Shown here piece by piece: positions 8,176-14,384 of a stretch of DNA of 14,384 bases. The notes under the pieces were generated by a model that saw nothing but the letters and a program-made list of their open reading frames with translations, had not been told where the DNA came from and searched no databases. How positions within the stretch are numbered: position 1 is the stretch's first letter; every line of letters begins with the position of its first letter. The position numbers were made by a program, and so were the translations under genes. Origin of the DNA: Lysobacterales bacterium CG_4_10_14_3_um_filter_64_11 (lineage in GTDB: Bacteria > Pseudomonadota > Gammaproteobacteria > Xanthomonadales > Xanthomonadaceae). The stretch spans positions 1 to 14,384 of the forward strand of contig PFJA01000065.1 of assembly GCA_002782905.1 (NCBI GenBank). The letters are read 5' to 3'.

Positions 8176-8376
8176 TTAGTTCGTGTGCTTCCAGTTACGA
8201 AGGGCAGATCCTATGAGGAGCGCCCCCGAAACCAAAGCGAAAACAATTTGCAGTTCGGCGATCCATCCGGTCGTCACCAAGTGACGCACTTCGAAGTACG
8301 GATGACCCAATTGCTGAGATTCATGGATCGCGCGGGCCCCCAGTGCCAATGCAAAAACCCCGCCCACCAATACCAA
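8176..8376 (-). CDS. Predicted small two-helix membrane protein
   Basis: A 66-residue ORF with TTG start at 8376 and TAA stop. The protein shows two hydrophobic segments: about 2-14 (VLVGGVFALALGA) and about 40-58 (AELQIVFALVSGALLIGSAL). A polar loop lies between them, and the tail RNWKHTN is basic. No family is recognised. A GGA with six bases of spacing precedes the TTG; the frame runs open upstream for 14 codons to a stop at 8419-8421, without an ATG. It is on the same strand as the PEBP gene and begins 58 bases after that gene's stop, so co-transcription is possible. Base composition looks less GC-rich than its neighbours. It could be a decayed fragment or chance; the hydrophobic pattern argues modestly for a real gene. 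Confidence 0.5.
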   Translation of the reverse strand: MVLVGGVFALALGARAIHESQQLGHPYFEVRHLVTTGWIAELQIVFALVSGALLIGSALRNWKHTN

Positions 8377-8434
8377 GCCCTGTCCGCTTTTCGTGTACCT
8401 GGTTATCGTTGTTGTTGGCTACCCACGCGGGTTG

Positions 8435-9058
8435 TCAACGCACCCTCGGGTGCAGCGCATAGCCGCCCCACATCGCCGCTTCGGCCAGCACATGGCCTTT
8501 CATCGCCCGCTGCACGTCGTTGGCCGCGAACCGTTCCGGAACCGCCAGCTTGGCGCAATCGAGCGCGAACAGGCGGAAGAAATAGCGGTGCAGGCGCAAG
8601 TCGTTGGGCGGCGGGAACGGGCCGTCGTAACCCAGATAGTCCCCCGCCATGTCGGGATCGGCGGCAAACCAAGCGGTGTAATCGTTCAGACCCTGTCGCG
8701 ATCCGCGCGGGCCGGCCGGCGCGTGCTTGCCATGCGCGGTAACGCCGTCGCTGCACGCGCCCGCGGCAATCGCGCGGCAATCGCCGGGGATATCGATCAT
8801 CAGCCAATGCACGAAGTCGCAGCGCGGCTGATCCACGGGAATCTCGACACCTGCCTTGCCGACCATTTCCGCCACCGTCGGCACGTCGGAATCAACGCAC
8901 AGCAGCGCCAACGAGCGCGCCGCCGTTGGCACCTCCGCGAAAGTGAAGTGAGGATTGCGGTTGCCGGCGAAGCCGAAACCATCGCCAATGGGCTGCCCCA
9001 TGGCGAACTCGGCGGCAATCGCTTTTCCGTTCGAAAAGCTCTCGCTGGTGATTTTCAT
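8435..9058 (-). CDS. YbhB/YbcL-family PEBP-like protein
   Basis: A 207-residue protein of the phosphatidylethanolamine-binding / Raf-kinase-inhibitor-like family (YbhB/YbcL). The ligand-site motifs are visible: DSDVP at 56-60 (the family's DPDxP-type motif), VHWLMIDIP at 83-91, GYDGPFPPP at 143-151 and HRYFFRLFAL at 157-166. It is longer than the roughly 160-185 residues common in bacteria; extra sequence lies around 92-140. No signal peptide is seen, so it is probably cytoplasmic. Bacterial PEBP proteins have no settled biochemical role. Its ATG overlaps the stop of the upstream sugar-dehydrogenase gene in an ATGA junction, implying translational coupling and a shared transcript. Confidence 0.88.
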   Translation of the reverse strand: MKITSESFSNGKAIAAEFAMGQPIGDGFGFAGNRNPHFTFAEVPTAARSLALLCVDSDVPTVAEMVGKAGVEIPVDQPRCDFVHWLMIDIPGDCRAIAAGACSDGVTAHGKHAPAGPRGSRQGLNDYTAWFAADPDMAGDYLGYDGPFPPPNDLRLHRYFFRLFALDCAKLAVPERFAANDVQRAMKGHVLAEAAMWGGYALHPRVR

Positions 9059-10164
9059 GGCTGTCCTTCGGGTGAGTCCACCGCCACATACCGCACGCGA
9101 TAGATGGCATTGGCGTAATCATCGGAAATCAGCAGCGAGCCATCGCCGGCCTGGATGATGTCCACCGGTCGGCCAAGGGTCTTTTCGCCATCGAGAAAGC
9201 CCTCGACGAACGGCGTCACCGCGATCACCCGGCCGTTCGCCACCTGCACCCGCTTGACCGCGTAGCCGCTCTTTTTGGCGCGGTTCCAACTGCCATGCAA
9301 GGCGACAAACGCATCGCCGCGATAGTCGGCCGGAAATTGGGTGCCGGTGTAAAAGCGCAGGCCCAGCGGCGCGACATGGGCGCCGAGCTTCGCCACCGGT
9401 GCGGTGTAGTCGGCGCACGACTTGCCGGTACCGAACTCGGGGTCGAGGATGCTGCCGGCATGGCAGTACGGAAAGCCGAAGTGCTCAGCAGGTGTGTTGA
9501 CGATGTTGATTTCGCAATCCGGGCTGTCATCGCCGAGCCAGTCGCGGCCATTGTCGGTGAACCACAGCTTGCCATCGGCCGGATTCCAGTCGAAGCCCAC
9601 GCTGTTGCGCATGCCTTGCGCCACCACCTCGCGGCCGCTGCCATCGGCATTCATGCGAATGATGCGGCCGGTACCGGGCTCATCGCAGATATTGCACGGT
9701 GAACCGACCGGCACGTACAACTTGCCGTCCGGGCCGAAGGCGAGGTAACGCCAGCCGTGATGATCCTTGCCGGGCAGATCGTCAACCACCGTCACTGCTT
9801 TGGGCGGGTTGTCGAGCCGGCTTTCGATGGCGTCCAAGCGCACGATGCGATCCACCGACGACACGTACAGTGCACCGTCGCGGAATGCCAGCCCGACCGG
9901 CATGCGCAAGCCCTTGGCGATCACCTTCACCGCGTCGGCGCGGCCATCACCATCGCGATCAGGCAACGCGTAGACGCGGCCTTTTTCGCGCGTGCCGACA
10001 AACAAGGTGCCGTCATCGCCGAAGGCCATGCCACGGGCGTTTTCGACGTTGTCGGCATACAGGCTGATCGCGAATCCATCCGGCACCCGTAGCCGATTCA
10101 GCGGTGGCGCCGCCAACGCCGGAAGAGTGGTGGCCAGTGCGATTCCCAACACGATCAGGCGCAT
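9055..10164 (-). CDS. Exported PQQ-type sorbosone/glucose dehydrogenase-like protein
   Basis: A 369-residue beta-propeller protein of the soluble glucose/L-sorbosone dehydrogenase family, which oxidises sugars or related aldehydes with PQQ in the periplasm. Residues 1-19 are a signal peptide (MRLIVLG to LAA). Family marks: DRDGDGRAD at 69-77 (calcium-loop-like), MPVGLAF at 88-94, KDHHGWRYLAFGPDGKLYVPVGS at 133-155 with His135/136 as candidate catalytic base, GMRNSVGFDW at 184-193 with Arg186, TDNGRDWLGDD at 203-213 and ALHGSWNR at 288-295. A CNIC pair at 157-160 could form a disulfide. The start at 10164 is chosen because the longer frame (to 10272) lacks a signal peptide and GAGG lies about ten bases before this ATG. 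Substrate and true PQQ dependence are inferred from family. It overlaps the PEBP gene by four bases. Confidence 0.9.
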   Translation of the reverse strand: MRLIVLGIALATTLPALAAPPLNRLRVPDGFAISLYADNVENARGMAFGDDGTLFVGTREKGRVYALPDRDGDGRADAVKVIAKGLRMPVGLAFRDGALYVSSVDRIVRLDAIESRLDNPPKAVTVVDDLPGKDHHGWRYLAFGPDGKLYVPVGSPCNICDEPGTGRIIRMNADGSGREVVAQGMRNSVGFDWNPADGKLWFTDNGRDWLGDDSPDCEINIVNTPAEHFGFPYCHAGSILDPEFGTGKSCADYTAPVAKLGAHVAPLGLRFYTGTQFPADYRGDAFVALHGSWNRAKKSGYAVKRVQVANGRVIAVTPFVEGFLDGEKTLGRPVDIIQAGDGSLLISDDYANAIYRVRYVAVDSPEGQP

Positions 10165-10190
10165 GGTGTTCTTTCCTCTCGACCAAATCC

Positions 10191-10206
10191 TGCTCTCAGT
10201 AGAGCA
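10191..10206. promoter_or_regulatory. Palindrome upstream of the sugar-dehydrogenase gene
   Basis: TGCTCT and AGAGCA form a perfect 6-bp inverted repeat with a four-base loop, starting 27 bases before the ATG. It lies where an operator or short leader hairpin could act. On the minus strand TTGCAG (10219-10224) lies a little upstream and could be a -35, with a poor -10 (TACTGA, 10196-10201). Weak evidence. Confidence 0.3.
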
Positions 10207-10218
10207 AGAGCGGATAGT

Positions 10219-10295
10219 CTGCAAAAAACGCGAAGGGCGCAAAGAAAACAAGTCGCTATCTGGGCTTTCCATTGCGCGCTTTGCGTACTTGGCGG
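10219..10295. repeat. Inverted pair of CTTTGCG-rich 30-bp units
   Basis: The unit seen at 6774-6803 recurs here twice: on the plus strand at 10266-10295 (26 of 30 bases identical) and inverted at 10219-10248 (24 of 30). The 17-base spacer makes the pair a long imperfect hairpin. It fills most of the gap between the YheT-type hydrolase and the sugar dehydrogenase, close to where the latter's promoter should be. Confidence 0.65.
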
Positions 10296-10325
10296 AGCCA
10301 ATGTACTACATGTTTTATGCAAGTC

Positions 10326-10340
10326 CCCGGCGCTACCGGG
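10326..10340 (-). terminator. Weak hairpin after the lipid gene cluster
   Basis: CCCGG and CCGGG form a 5-bp GC stem with a five-base loop about 40 bases past the stop of the alpha/beta hydrolase gene. No T run follows on the minus strand (GACTTGCAT), so this is only a candidate end of the four-gene cluster. Confidence 0.25.
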
Positions 10341-10381
10341 AAATCGTTGTCGTGAGCCGACCTACATCTCCTCCCTGCTTC

Positions 10382-11362
10382 TCAGGCACGTAGCGCGTCC
10401 GCCACCCAACGCTCGGCGAAGCCGTTGAGACGGGCGCCTTCGATGAACCCGCAGTGGCCACCGTGGGCGGCTATCTCCAGCCGCGCCGTGGCGGGCAGCA
10501 GCAACGCATGAAAACTCGCCACCGGAATCACCGGGTCATCGTTCGCCATCAAAATGCTGACCGGCACTTGCAGCCCTTGCAGGCGGTCGCCGGCGATGCA
10601 GTAACCGTCGAAATAGCCTTCCAGTGTGCCGTACGGGGTGTAGCGCTCAACCAGCCAGCGCGTCAACTCGCGCATGTCCTTGTCCAGTTCGGCATCGTCG
10701 AAGTGGTGTGCTTCCGGAAACAGTTCGCGTTTGCGGCGTAGCGAGCGCCGCCATTTCTTCAGGAAATACCATTGATAGATCGACGGTGCATGTTCCAGCG
10801 CCAACATGCCCGCGGCTGGGTCCAGCACCGGACACACGGCCGCGGCATGGGCAATGCTCAACCCGGCGGTGGGCGCCGCCCTGGCCACGCGCAGCGCAAA
10901 ATTGCCGCCCAGCGAGTAGCCGGCGAGGGTGAGGCGGCGGGCGGGAAAGCGTGCGGCGATTTCGCGGATTGCCAGCACCACTTCATCGAGCCGGCAGGAA
11001 TGGAAGATATCCGGATTCAGATGATGGGTTTCACCGTGGTCACGGAAGTTGAGGCGAAACACCTCAAAGCCGCGTTCGAGCAGGGTTGCCGCGGTATGCA
11101 CCATGTAACTCGAATCGGCGCTGCCTTCCCAGCCATGCAACAACACCGCCAGGTTGGCGGCCGGCTGGCCCGGCAGCATGCTGTGGAAGCCTTGCAGACG
11201 CACATGCTCACCGACTTCGAGCTGGTGGCGGGTGGTCAGCGCGCCCAGACGCCGGAAGCGTTGCAGGCCACGTTGCCGCCGCAACGGGCTGGCACTGAGC
11301 GCCGATTGCACGTGCGGATCGCGCAGCCAGCGCGGCGGTTGGTAGTCTGCGGCGTTGAGCAT
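10382..11362 (-). CDS. YheT-type alpha/beta hydrolase
   Basis: A 326-residue alpha/beta-fold hydrolase of the YheT/ABHD1-3 group (cytoplasmic or membrane-associated esterases, often with lipid substrates). With this start, LHGWEGSADSSY at 75-86 supplies the oxyanion region, GYSLGG at 148-153 holds the nucleophile Ser150, ANDDPVIP at 273-280 the acidic residue (likely Asp276) and HGGHCGF at 300-306 the catalytic His303. The N-terminal YQPPRWLRDPHVQ resembles the family's opening 'PP.WL...H.Q'. The ATG at 11362 is chosen over an upstream one at 11404 because it fits this opening, has GGAG nine bases before it and avoids overlap. It begins five bases after the acyltransferase stop, so it is the last gene of the lipid cluster. 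The exact substrate is unknown. Confidence 0.9.
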   Translation of the reverse strand: MLNAADYQPPRWLRDPHVQSALSASPLRRQRGLQRFRRLGALTTRHQLEVGEHVRLQGFHSMLPGQPAANLAVLLHGWEGSADSSYMVHTAATLLERGFEVFRLNFRDHGETHHLNPDIFHSCRLDEVVLAIREIAARFPARRLTLAGYSLGGNFALRVARAAPTAGLSIAHAAAVCPVLDPAAGMLALEHAPSIYQWYFLKKWRRSLRRKRELFPEAHHFDDAELDKDMRELTRWLVERYTPYGTLEGYFDGYCIAGDRLQGLQVPVSILMANDDPVIPVASFHALLLPATARLEIAAHGGHCGFIEGARLNGFAERWVADALRA

Positions 11363-11367
11363 GCCGA

Positions 11368-12165
11368 TCAACTCCGCATGGCCGCTTCGATGCGGCTGCG
11401 ACACAGCTGCGCAAGTTGGCGGCGGCCACCGGCAGACGGCGCCACCGGTTCAAGAAAATGCACTTCGGCCACACAGGTCGGCTCGCCGATCAGGCGCATC
11501 AGATTGCTCATGAAGTTTTCCGTGGCAGTGAAGGCAATAACGGTTTGCGCGGTGCCGCGTTCACCATAACGCAACGCCACCGGTTGCACCAATGCGGCCG
11601 CCGATATCGCCGGTTGGAAGATGCGCGCGTGAAACGTGCCAACAGCCGCACCGGCGTTTGTTCGCCCTTCCGGAAACGCCGCCACCGCACGTCCGGCCAT
11701 CAGTCGCTCGGCCATCTGGTGCATCACTCCGTTGAGCGAATCGGCACTGCCACGCGCGTGGTAGATGGTTTCAGCGCGCGTGGCCAGCCAACCGATCAGC
11801 GGCCAATGCGCGATCTCGGCTTTGGCGACAAAACCCATCATGTGCTGGCTGTGCAGCAGCACGATGTCGAGCCAATTGATGTGATTGGCGACGAACATCA
11901 CGCCGCCGGGCACGGCTGTGCCGATCGCCTTGATCCGAATCCCGAACAAGCGCGCCGTGCGCGCACTCCACCAGCGGATGACGCGGTGATCCCAGCGCAA
12001 GCCACCCAGCGTGATGCGTGCGCCCAGCGCATTGACCACCAGCGCCATCAGCGGCAGGGCCACCAGCACATGTGCCAGCACCTGCGGCAGACGCCAGGCG
12101 ATGCGCAGCGGCCGCCAGTGATCGCGACGAGGGATGGCGTTAACTCGGTTTGGCATCGCCACCAT
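11368..12165 (-). CDS. PlsC-type lysophospholipid/glycerol-3-phosphate acyltransferase
   Basis: A 265-residue membrane-associated acyltransferase of the PlsC/AGPAT superfamily, which transfers fatty acyl groups to lysophosphatidic acid or related acceptors. Catalytic box I is NHINWLD at 94-100 (His95, Asp100) and box III is FPEGRTN at 164-170, which binds the acceptor phosphate. One hydrophobic segment at about 29-48 probably anchors it in the inner membrane. The ATG at 12165 has GAGG four bases upstream; a second ATG three codons later is possible. It starts six bases after the thioesterase stop. A genome normally carries a separate housekeeping plsC, so this may be a paralogue for remodelling or ornithine-lipid-type synthesis; the sequence cannot settle this. 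Confidence 0.9.
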   Translation of the reverse strand: MVAMPNRVNAIPRRDHWRPLRIAWRLPQVLAHVLVALPLMALVVNALGARITLGGLRWDHRVIRWWSARTARLFGIRIKAIGTAVPGGVMFVANHINWLDIVLLHSQHMMGFVAKAEIAHWPLIGWLATRAETIYHARGSADSLNGVMHQMAERLMAGRAVAAFPEGRTNAGAAVGTFHARIFQPAISAAALVQPVALRYGERGTAQTVIAFTATENFMSNLMRLIGEPTCVAEVHFLEPVAPSAGGRRQLAQLCRSRIEAAMRS

Positions 12166-12171
12166 TGTGCC

Positions 12172-12615
12172 TCAGTGCTCGCGTTCGACCACCGCGAGCG
12201 TGAGCCGCGACACGCACACCAGATGATCGCGCTCATCCTCGATACGGATTTCCCAGACCTGGGTCTGCCGGCCCACATGCAATGCACGTGCGGTACCGAT
12301 GACGCGGCCCGAACGCACCGCGCGCAGATGATTGGCGTTGATCTCCAACCCTACGGCCATCTGCGTGGCCGAAGCCAGACACAGGTTGGCGGCAACGCTG
12401 CCCAGGGTTTCGGCCAGCGCCAGCGAGGCACCACCGTGCAGCAAGCCATATGGCTGCACGGTGCGGGCATCGACCGCCATGCTGGCGCGAATGAAGTCGT
12501 CACCCAGTTCGGTCACCACCATACCCAGCGTGGCCGCCAGCGTGTTTTCTGCCTGCGCATTGAGGGTAGCCACCGTTGCCGGCTGCTTCCAGACGCGGCT
12601 GCCAGTTTCGCTCAC
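12172..12615 (-). CDS. Hotdog-fold acyl-CoA thioesterase (YdiI/PaaI type)
   Basis: A 147-residue single hotdog-domain thioesterase that hydrolyses acyl-CoA or aryl-CoA thioesters in the cytoplasm. The signature QPYGLLHGGASLALAETLGS at 54-73 contains Gln54, His60-Gly61-Gly62 and Glu69. These sit six residues after the Gln48, His54 and Glu63 I recall for E. coli YdiI, so the active site looks intact. GLEINANHLRAVRSGRVIG (89-107) is also YdiI-like. The GTG start at 12615 is chosen because GGAG lies six bases upstream and the length then fits the family; the open frame extends to 12696 but would overlap the upstream gene without benefit. It lies 52 bases after the PLD-family gene and six before the acyltransferase gene. 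Natural substrate (fatty acyl-CoA or DHNA-CoA) is not determined. Confidence 0.9.
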   Translation of the reverse strand: MSETGSRVWKQPATVATLNAQAENTLAATLGMVVTELGDDFIRASMAVDARTVQPYGLLHGGASLALAETLGSVAANLCLASATQMAVGLEINANHLRAVRSGRVIGTARALHVGRQTQVWEIRIEDERDHLVCVSRLTLAVVEREH

Positions 12616-12667
12616 ACGGTTCTCCGGGTCGGCACGGACATTGCACGCATGATAGAGCAGCCGCGGC

Positions 12668-14384
12668 TCATAGAATCGGCGCCAGGCCAGCACCAAACGC
12701 CGTCATCAAGCGCGTGTACAGCCCCTTGAGCGGCACATCGACCTCGGGAAACGAACCCACTGCCTGCCAGCAGCGCGAACGCGCGGGATCGACCGTGCCC
12801 AGCGTCGCTTCTGCCGTTGGCTCGCCATCAGCGCTGCGGCAGCCGGCTTGCAATTCGTAACTGGTGGCATAACGAAACGGCCACAGATCGAACAACGGCA
12901 AATGCTCGAACAATTTGCCAAGCGAATAATCCAGCCCGGAAAAGATCGCCGGCTTGGGCCGGCGGGCAATCAGCCAGGCATTCTCGGGGCGCATATCGTG
13001 GCGTATCTGTGCTTCCAGTTGGCGCGCAAAGCCCTCATCAAAAACCACCAGCGCGCATTCACTGTTGAAGCCATCCGAGCGCGGATCGAAATTGTGGGTA
13101 CCCACCACCCCGATATGGCGATCGATCACCAGGCTCTTGGCGTGCAGGCCAACCCGCACCCCGGCACGCTCCAGCGGCACCGGCCCGCGGCGCTTGCCGC
13201 CGCTGCCACGCAGCGCGGAACGCTCGCCGTCCGAACTCAGCCGACGCGGACTGTCGATCAGGTTCGGCCCGCTCGGCGGTGGCACCGGCAGCAAGGCGCC
13301 GGTAGCGGCAAGATCGATCATCGAGTCCGCCGGGAACGGCTTGTATTCCCAAATCTGGAAACGCAACTCGCGCAGGTACGTGCGCTTGTACTTGTGCGAA
13401 AGCGCGTACACCGGCCAGGCATCGGTCGCCGCCAGGCTGTTGGTCGAGACTTCGATTGTCGGCTGATCCGGGCCGGCCGAAAGCCGCCGGAACAGGCGCT
13501 TCGCGGGCTTGGACAACACCAGATACGGCGTTTGCAGCAGCACCGAATCGCGCGCCTGCGCGACCAGATCGTGCAAGCCAAGCGATACCGTGCGCAGGCT
13601 CGGCGGTACCGTCGGCGTGCGCCGGTTCGGGGAATCGACCAGATACTCCACCCGCCCCACCGGCATCGACGGCGCGAACAAGCGCTGGCGCAATGCCTCC
13701 GGGTCATCGGCCAGCGCGCGCAAGCGTGCGCTGCGCTCGGGACGCGACAGCTTGGCCGCCGGCAACTGCGCGGGCAGCGAGCTTTCGCGCAGGATAGTGC
13801 GGGCGACATCGTGCAAGCGGGCGATCGGCAGTGAGCGCCGATGGGTCCAGAATGCATCGAACGCCTCGCGCATCGCCACCACCACCGGCCCGGCCACCAG
13901 CAGATCGCGGTCGCGGTAGTTGTAGCCGCTGTCCCAATCGAAGTACCGGTTCTGATAATTGCGGCCACCGCTGATTGCCAGCAGATCATCCACCAGCAGC
14001 GACTTGACATGCATGCGCCGATTGAAACGCCGGAAACAGCAGACGATGCCGGCGCCGAACTCCAACGCGCTGGTGTGTGCCTCGCCAAAGGTGGGGTTGT
14101 ACAGCCGCATCGAGAAATTGGCGTGGCTGCCGGCCAGCGCCGACAGCGTGCGGATATCGTCCACGCTGAACAACTGATCGAGCAGCACCCGCACCCGCAC
14201 CCCGCGCTGCGCGGCGGCGATCAACTCATCAAGCACCAGGCGGCCGGCGTCATCATCGATGAGCAGGTACGTTTGCAGCTCGATGCGGTGGCGCGCGGCG
14301 CGGATCAGGTGCACGCGCGCGAGCAAGGCATCCTCGCCGCCCTCCAGCAGCAGCACGCGATGCAATGGCGCAACCGGCGTGGAG
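12668..14384 (-). CDS. Phospholipase D-family (cardiolipin synthase-like) protein, 5' end missing
   Basis: The frame is open from the window's right edge to a stop at 12668. At least 571 codons are visible and the true start lies outside. Residue numbers here count from the TTG at 14365. Two complete HKD motifs are present: HVKSLLVDDLLAISGGRN at 119-136 (His119, Lys121, Asp126) and HAKSLVIDRHIGVVGTHNFD at 408-427 (His408, Lys410, Asp415). IELQTYLLIDD (28-38) before the first motif is typical of ClsC/YmdC-like cardiolipin synthases, which make cardiolipin by phosphatidyl transfer. About 130 residues follow the second motif, and a Pro/Arg-rich stretch (about 359-400) precedes it. Hydrolytic phospholipase D activity is an alternative. 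It is the first visible gene of the lipid cluster. Confidence 0.9.
   Translation of the reverse strand, partial: STPVAPLHRVLLLEGGEDALLARVHLIRAARHRIELQTYLLIDDDAGRLVLDELIAAAQRGVRVRVLLDQLFSVDDIRTLSALAGSHANFSMRLYNPTFGEAHTSALEFGAGIVCCFRRFNRRMHVKSLLVDDLLAISGGRNYQNRYFDWDSGYNYRDRDLLVAGPVVVAMREAFDAFWTHRRSLPIARLHDVARTILRESSLPAQLPAAKLSRPERSARLRALADDPEALRQRLFAPSMPVGRVEYLVDSPNRRTPTVPPSLRTVSLGLHDLVAQARDSVLLQTPYLVLSKPAKRLFRRLSAGPDQPTIEVSTNSLAATDAWPVYALSHKYKRTYLRELRFQIWEYKPFPADSMIDLAATGALLPVPPPSGPNLIDSPRRLSSDGERSALRGSGGKRRGPVPLERAGVRVGLHAKSLVIDRHIGVVGTHNFDPRSDGFNSECALVVFDEGFARQLEAQIRHDMRPENAWLIARRPKPAIFSGLDYSLGKLFEHLPLFDLWPFRYATSYELQAGCRSADGEPTAEATLGTVDPARSRCWQAVGSFPEVDVPLKGLYTRLMTAFGAGLAPIL

Noticed and set aside
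7953..8216. 87-residue plus-strand ORF in the gap after uppP
   Set aside because: It reads straight through the hairpin repeats (the FGYFFGLQKVPRRPQAG part is the TACTTTTT stem). Such frames recur wherever this repeat occurs and are not genes.
12848..13834. 328-residue plus-strand ORF opposite the PLD-family gene
   Set aside because: Arg/Gln-rich antisense shadow. Both HKD motifs lie on the minus strand.

Overview
The window is GC-rich (about 60-65% by eye), densely coded bacterial chromosome. Gram-negative export signals, a lipobox lipoprotein, UppP and the gene families present fit a gammaproteobacterium. The intergenic repeats (a CCCGGG hairpin, a GTACTTTTT/AAAAAGTAC hairpin, CTTTGCG units) resemble those I associate with Lysobacterales (Xanthomonadales). 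That placement is an inference and only moderately certain. I see no phage, insertion sequence, CRISPR array, tRNA or rRNA.

Left part (1-6262), all on the minus strand. The first 826 residues of a secreted DUF11-repeat surface protein run off the left edge. It has an unusually long leader and a promoter with an extended -10. A 640-base gap holds these signals and a small MITE-like inverted repeat. Next come an exported metal-dependent amidohydrolase, an exported SYLF/Ysc84-type protein and a classical SDR oxidoreductase.

Middle part (6263-8430). Two plus-strand genes lie here: a 70-residue lipoprotein, divergent from the SDR gene and closed by a good hairpin terminator, and uppP (undecaprenyl-diphosphate phosphatase, cell-wall lipid carrier recycling). 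Both are followed by repeat-rich gaps of 375-540 bases carrying several hairpin families. A short minus-strand ORF at 8176-8376 looks like a small two-helix membrane protein.

Right part (8435-14384), all minus strand, in two transcription groups. The first is an exported sorbosone/glucose-dehydrogenase-like quinoprotein followed by a YbhB/YbcL (PEBP) protein, overlapping by an ATGA junction. The second is a tight lipid cluster in transcription order: a phospholipase-D/cardiolipin-synthase-like protein (5' end beyond the right edge), a YdiI-type hotdog thioesterase, a PlsC-type acyltransferase and a YheT-type alpha/beta hydrolase. Gaps in this cluster are 52, 6 and 5 bases, so co-transcription is likely and a role in phospholipid turnover is plausible.

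Most of the window is ordinary housekeeping or accessory sequence. The observations most worth a second look are the lipid cluster, the DUF11 protein with its leader, the large insert in the amidohydrolase, the two small genes, and a roughly 30-bp unit present three times in two distant gaps. I found no clear evidence of a wholly new system.
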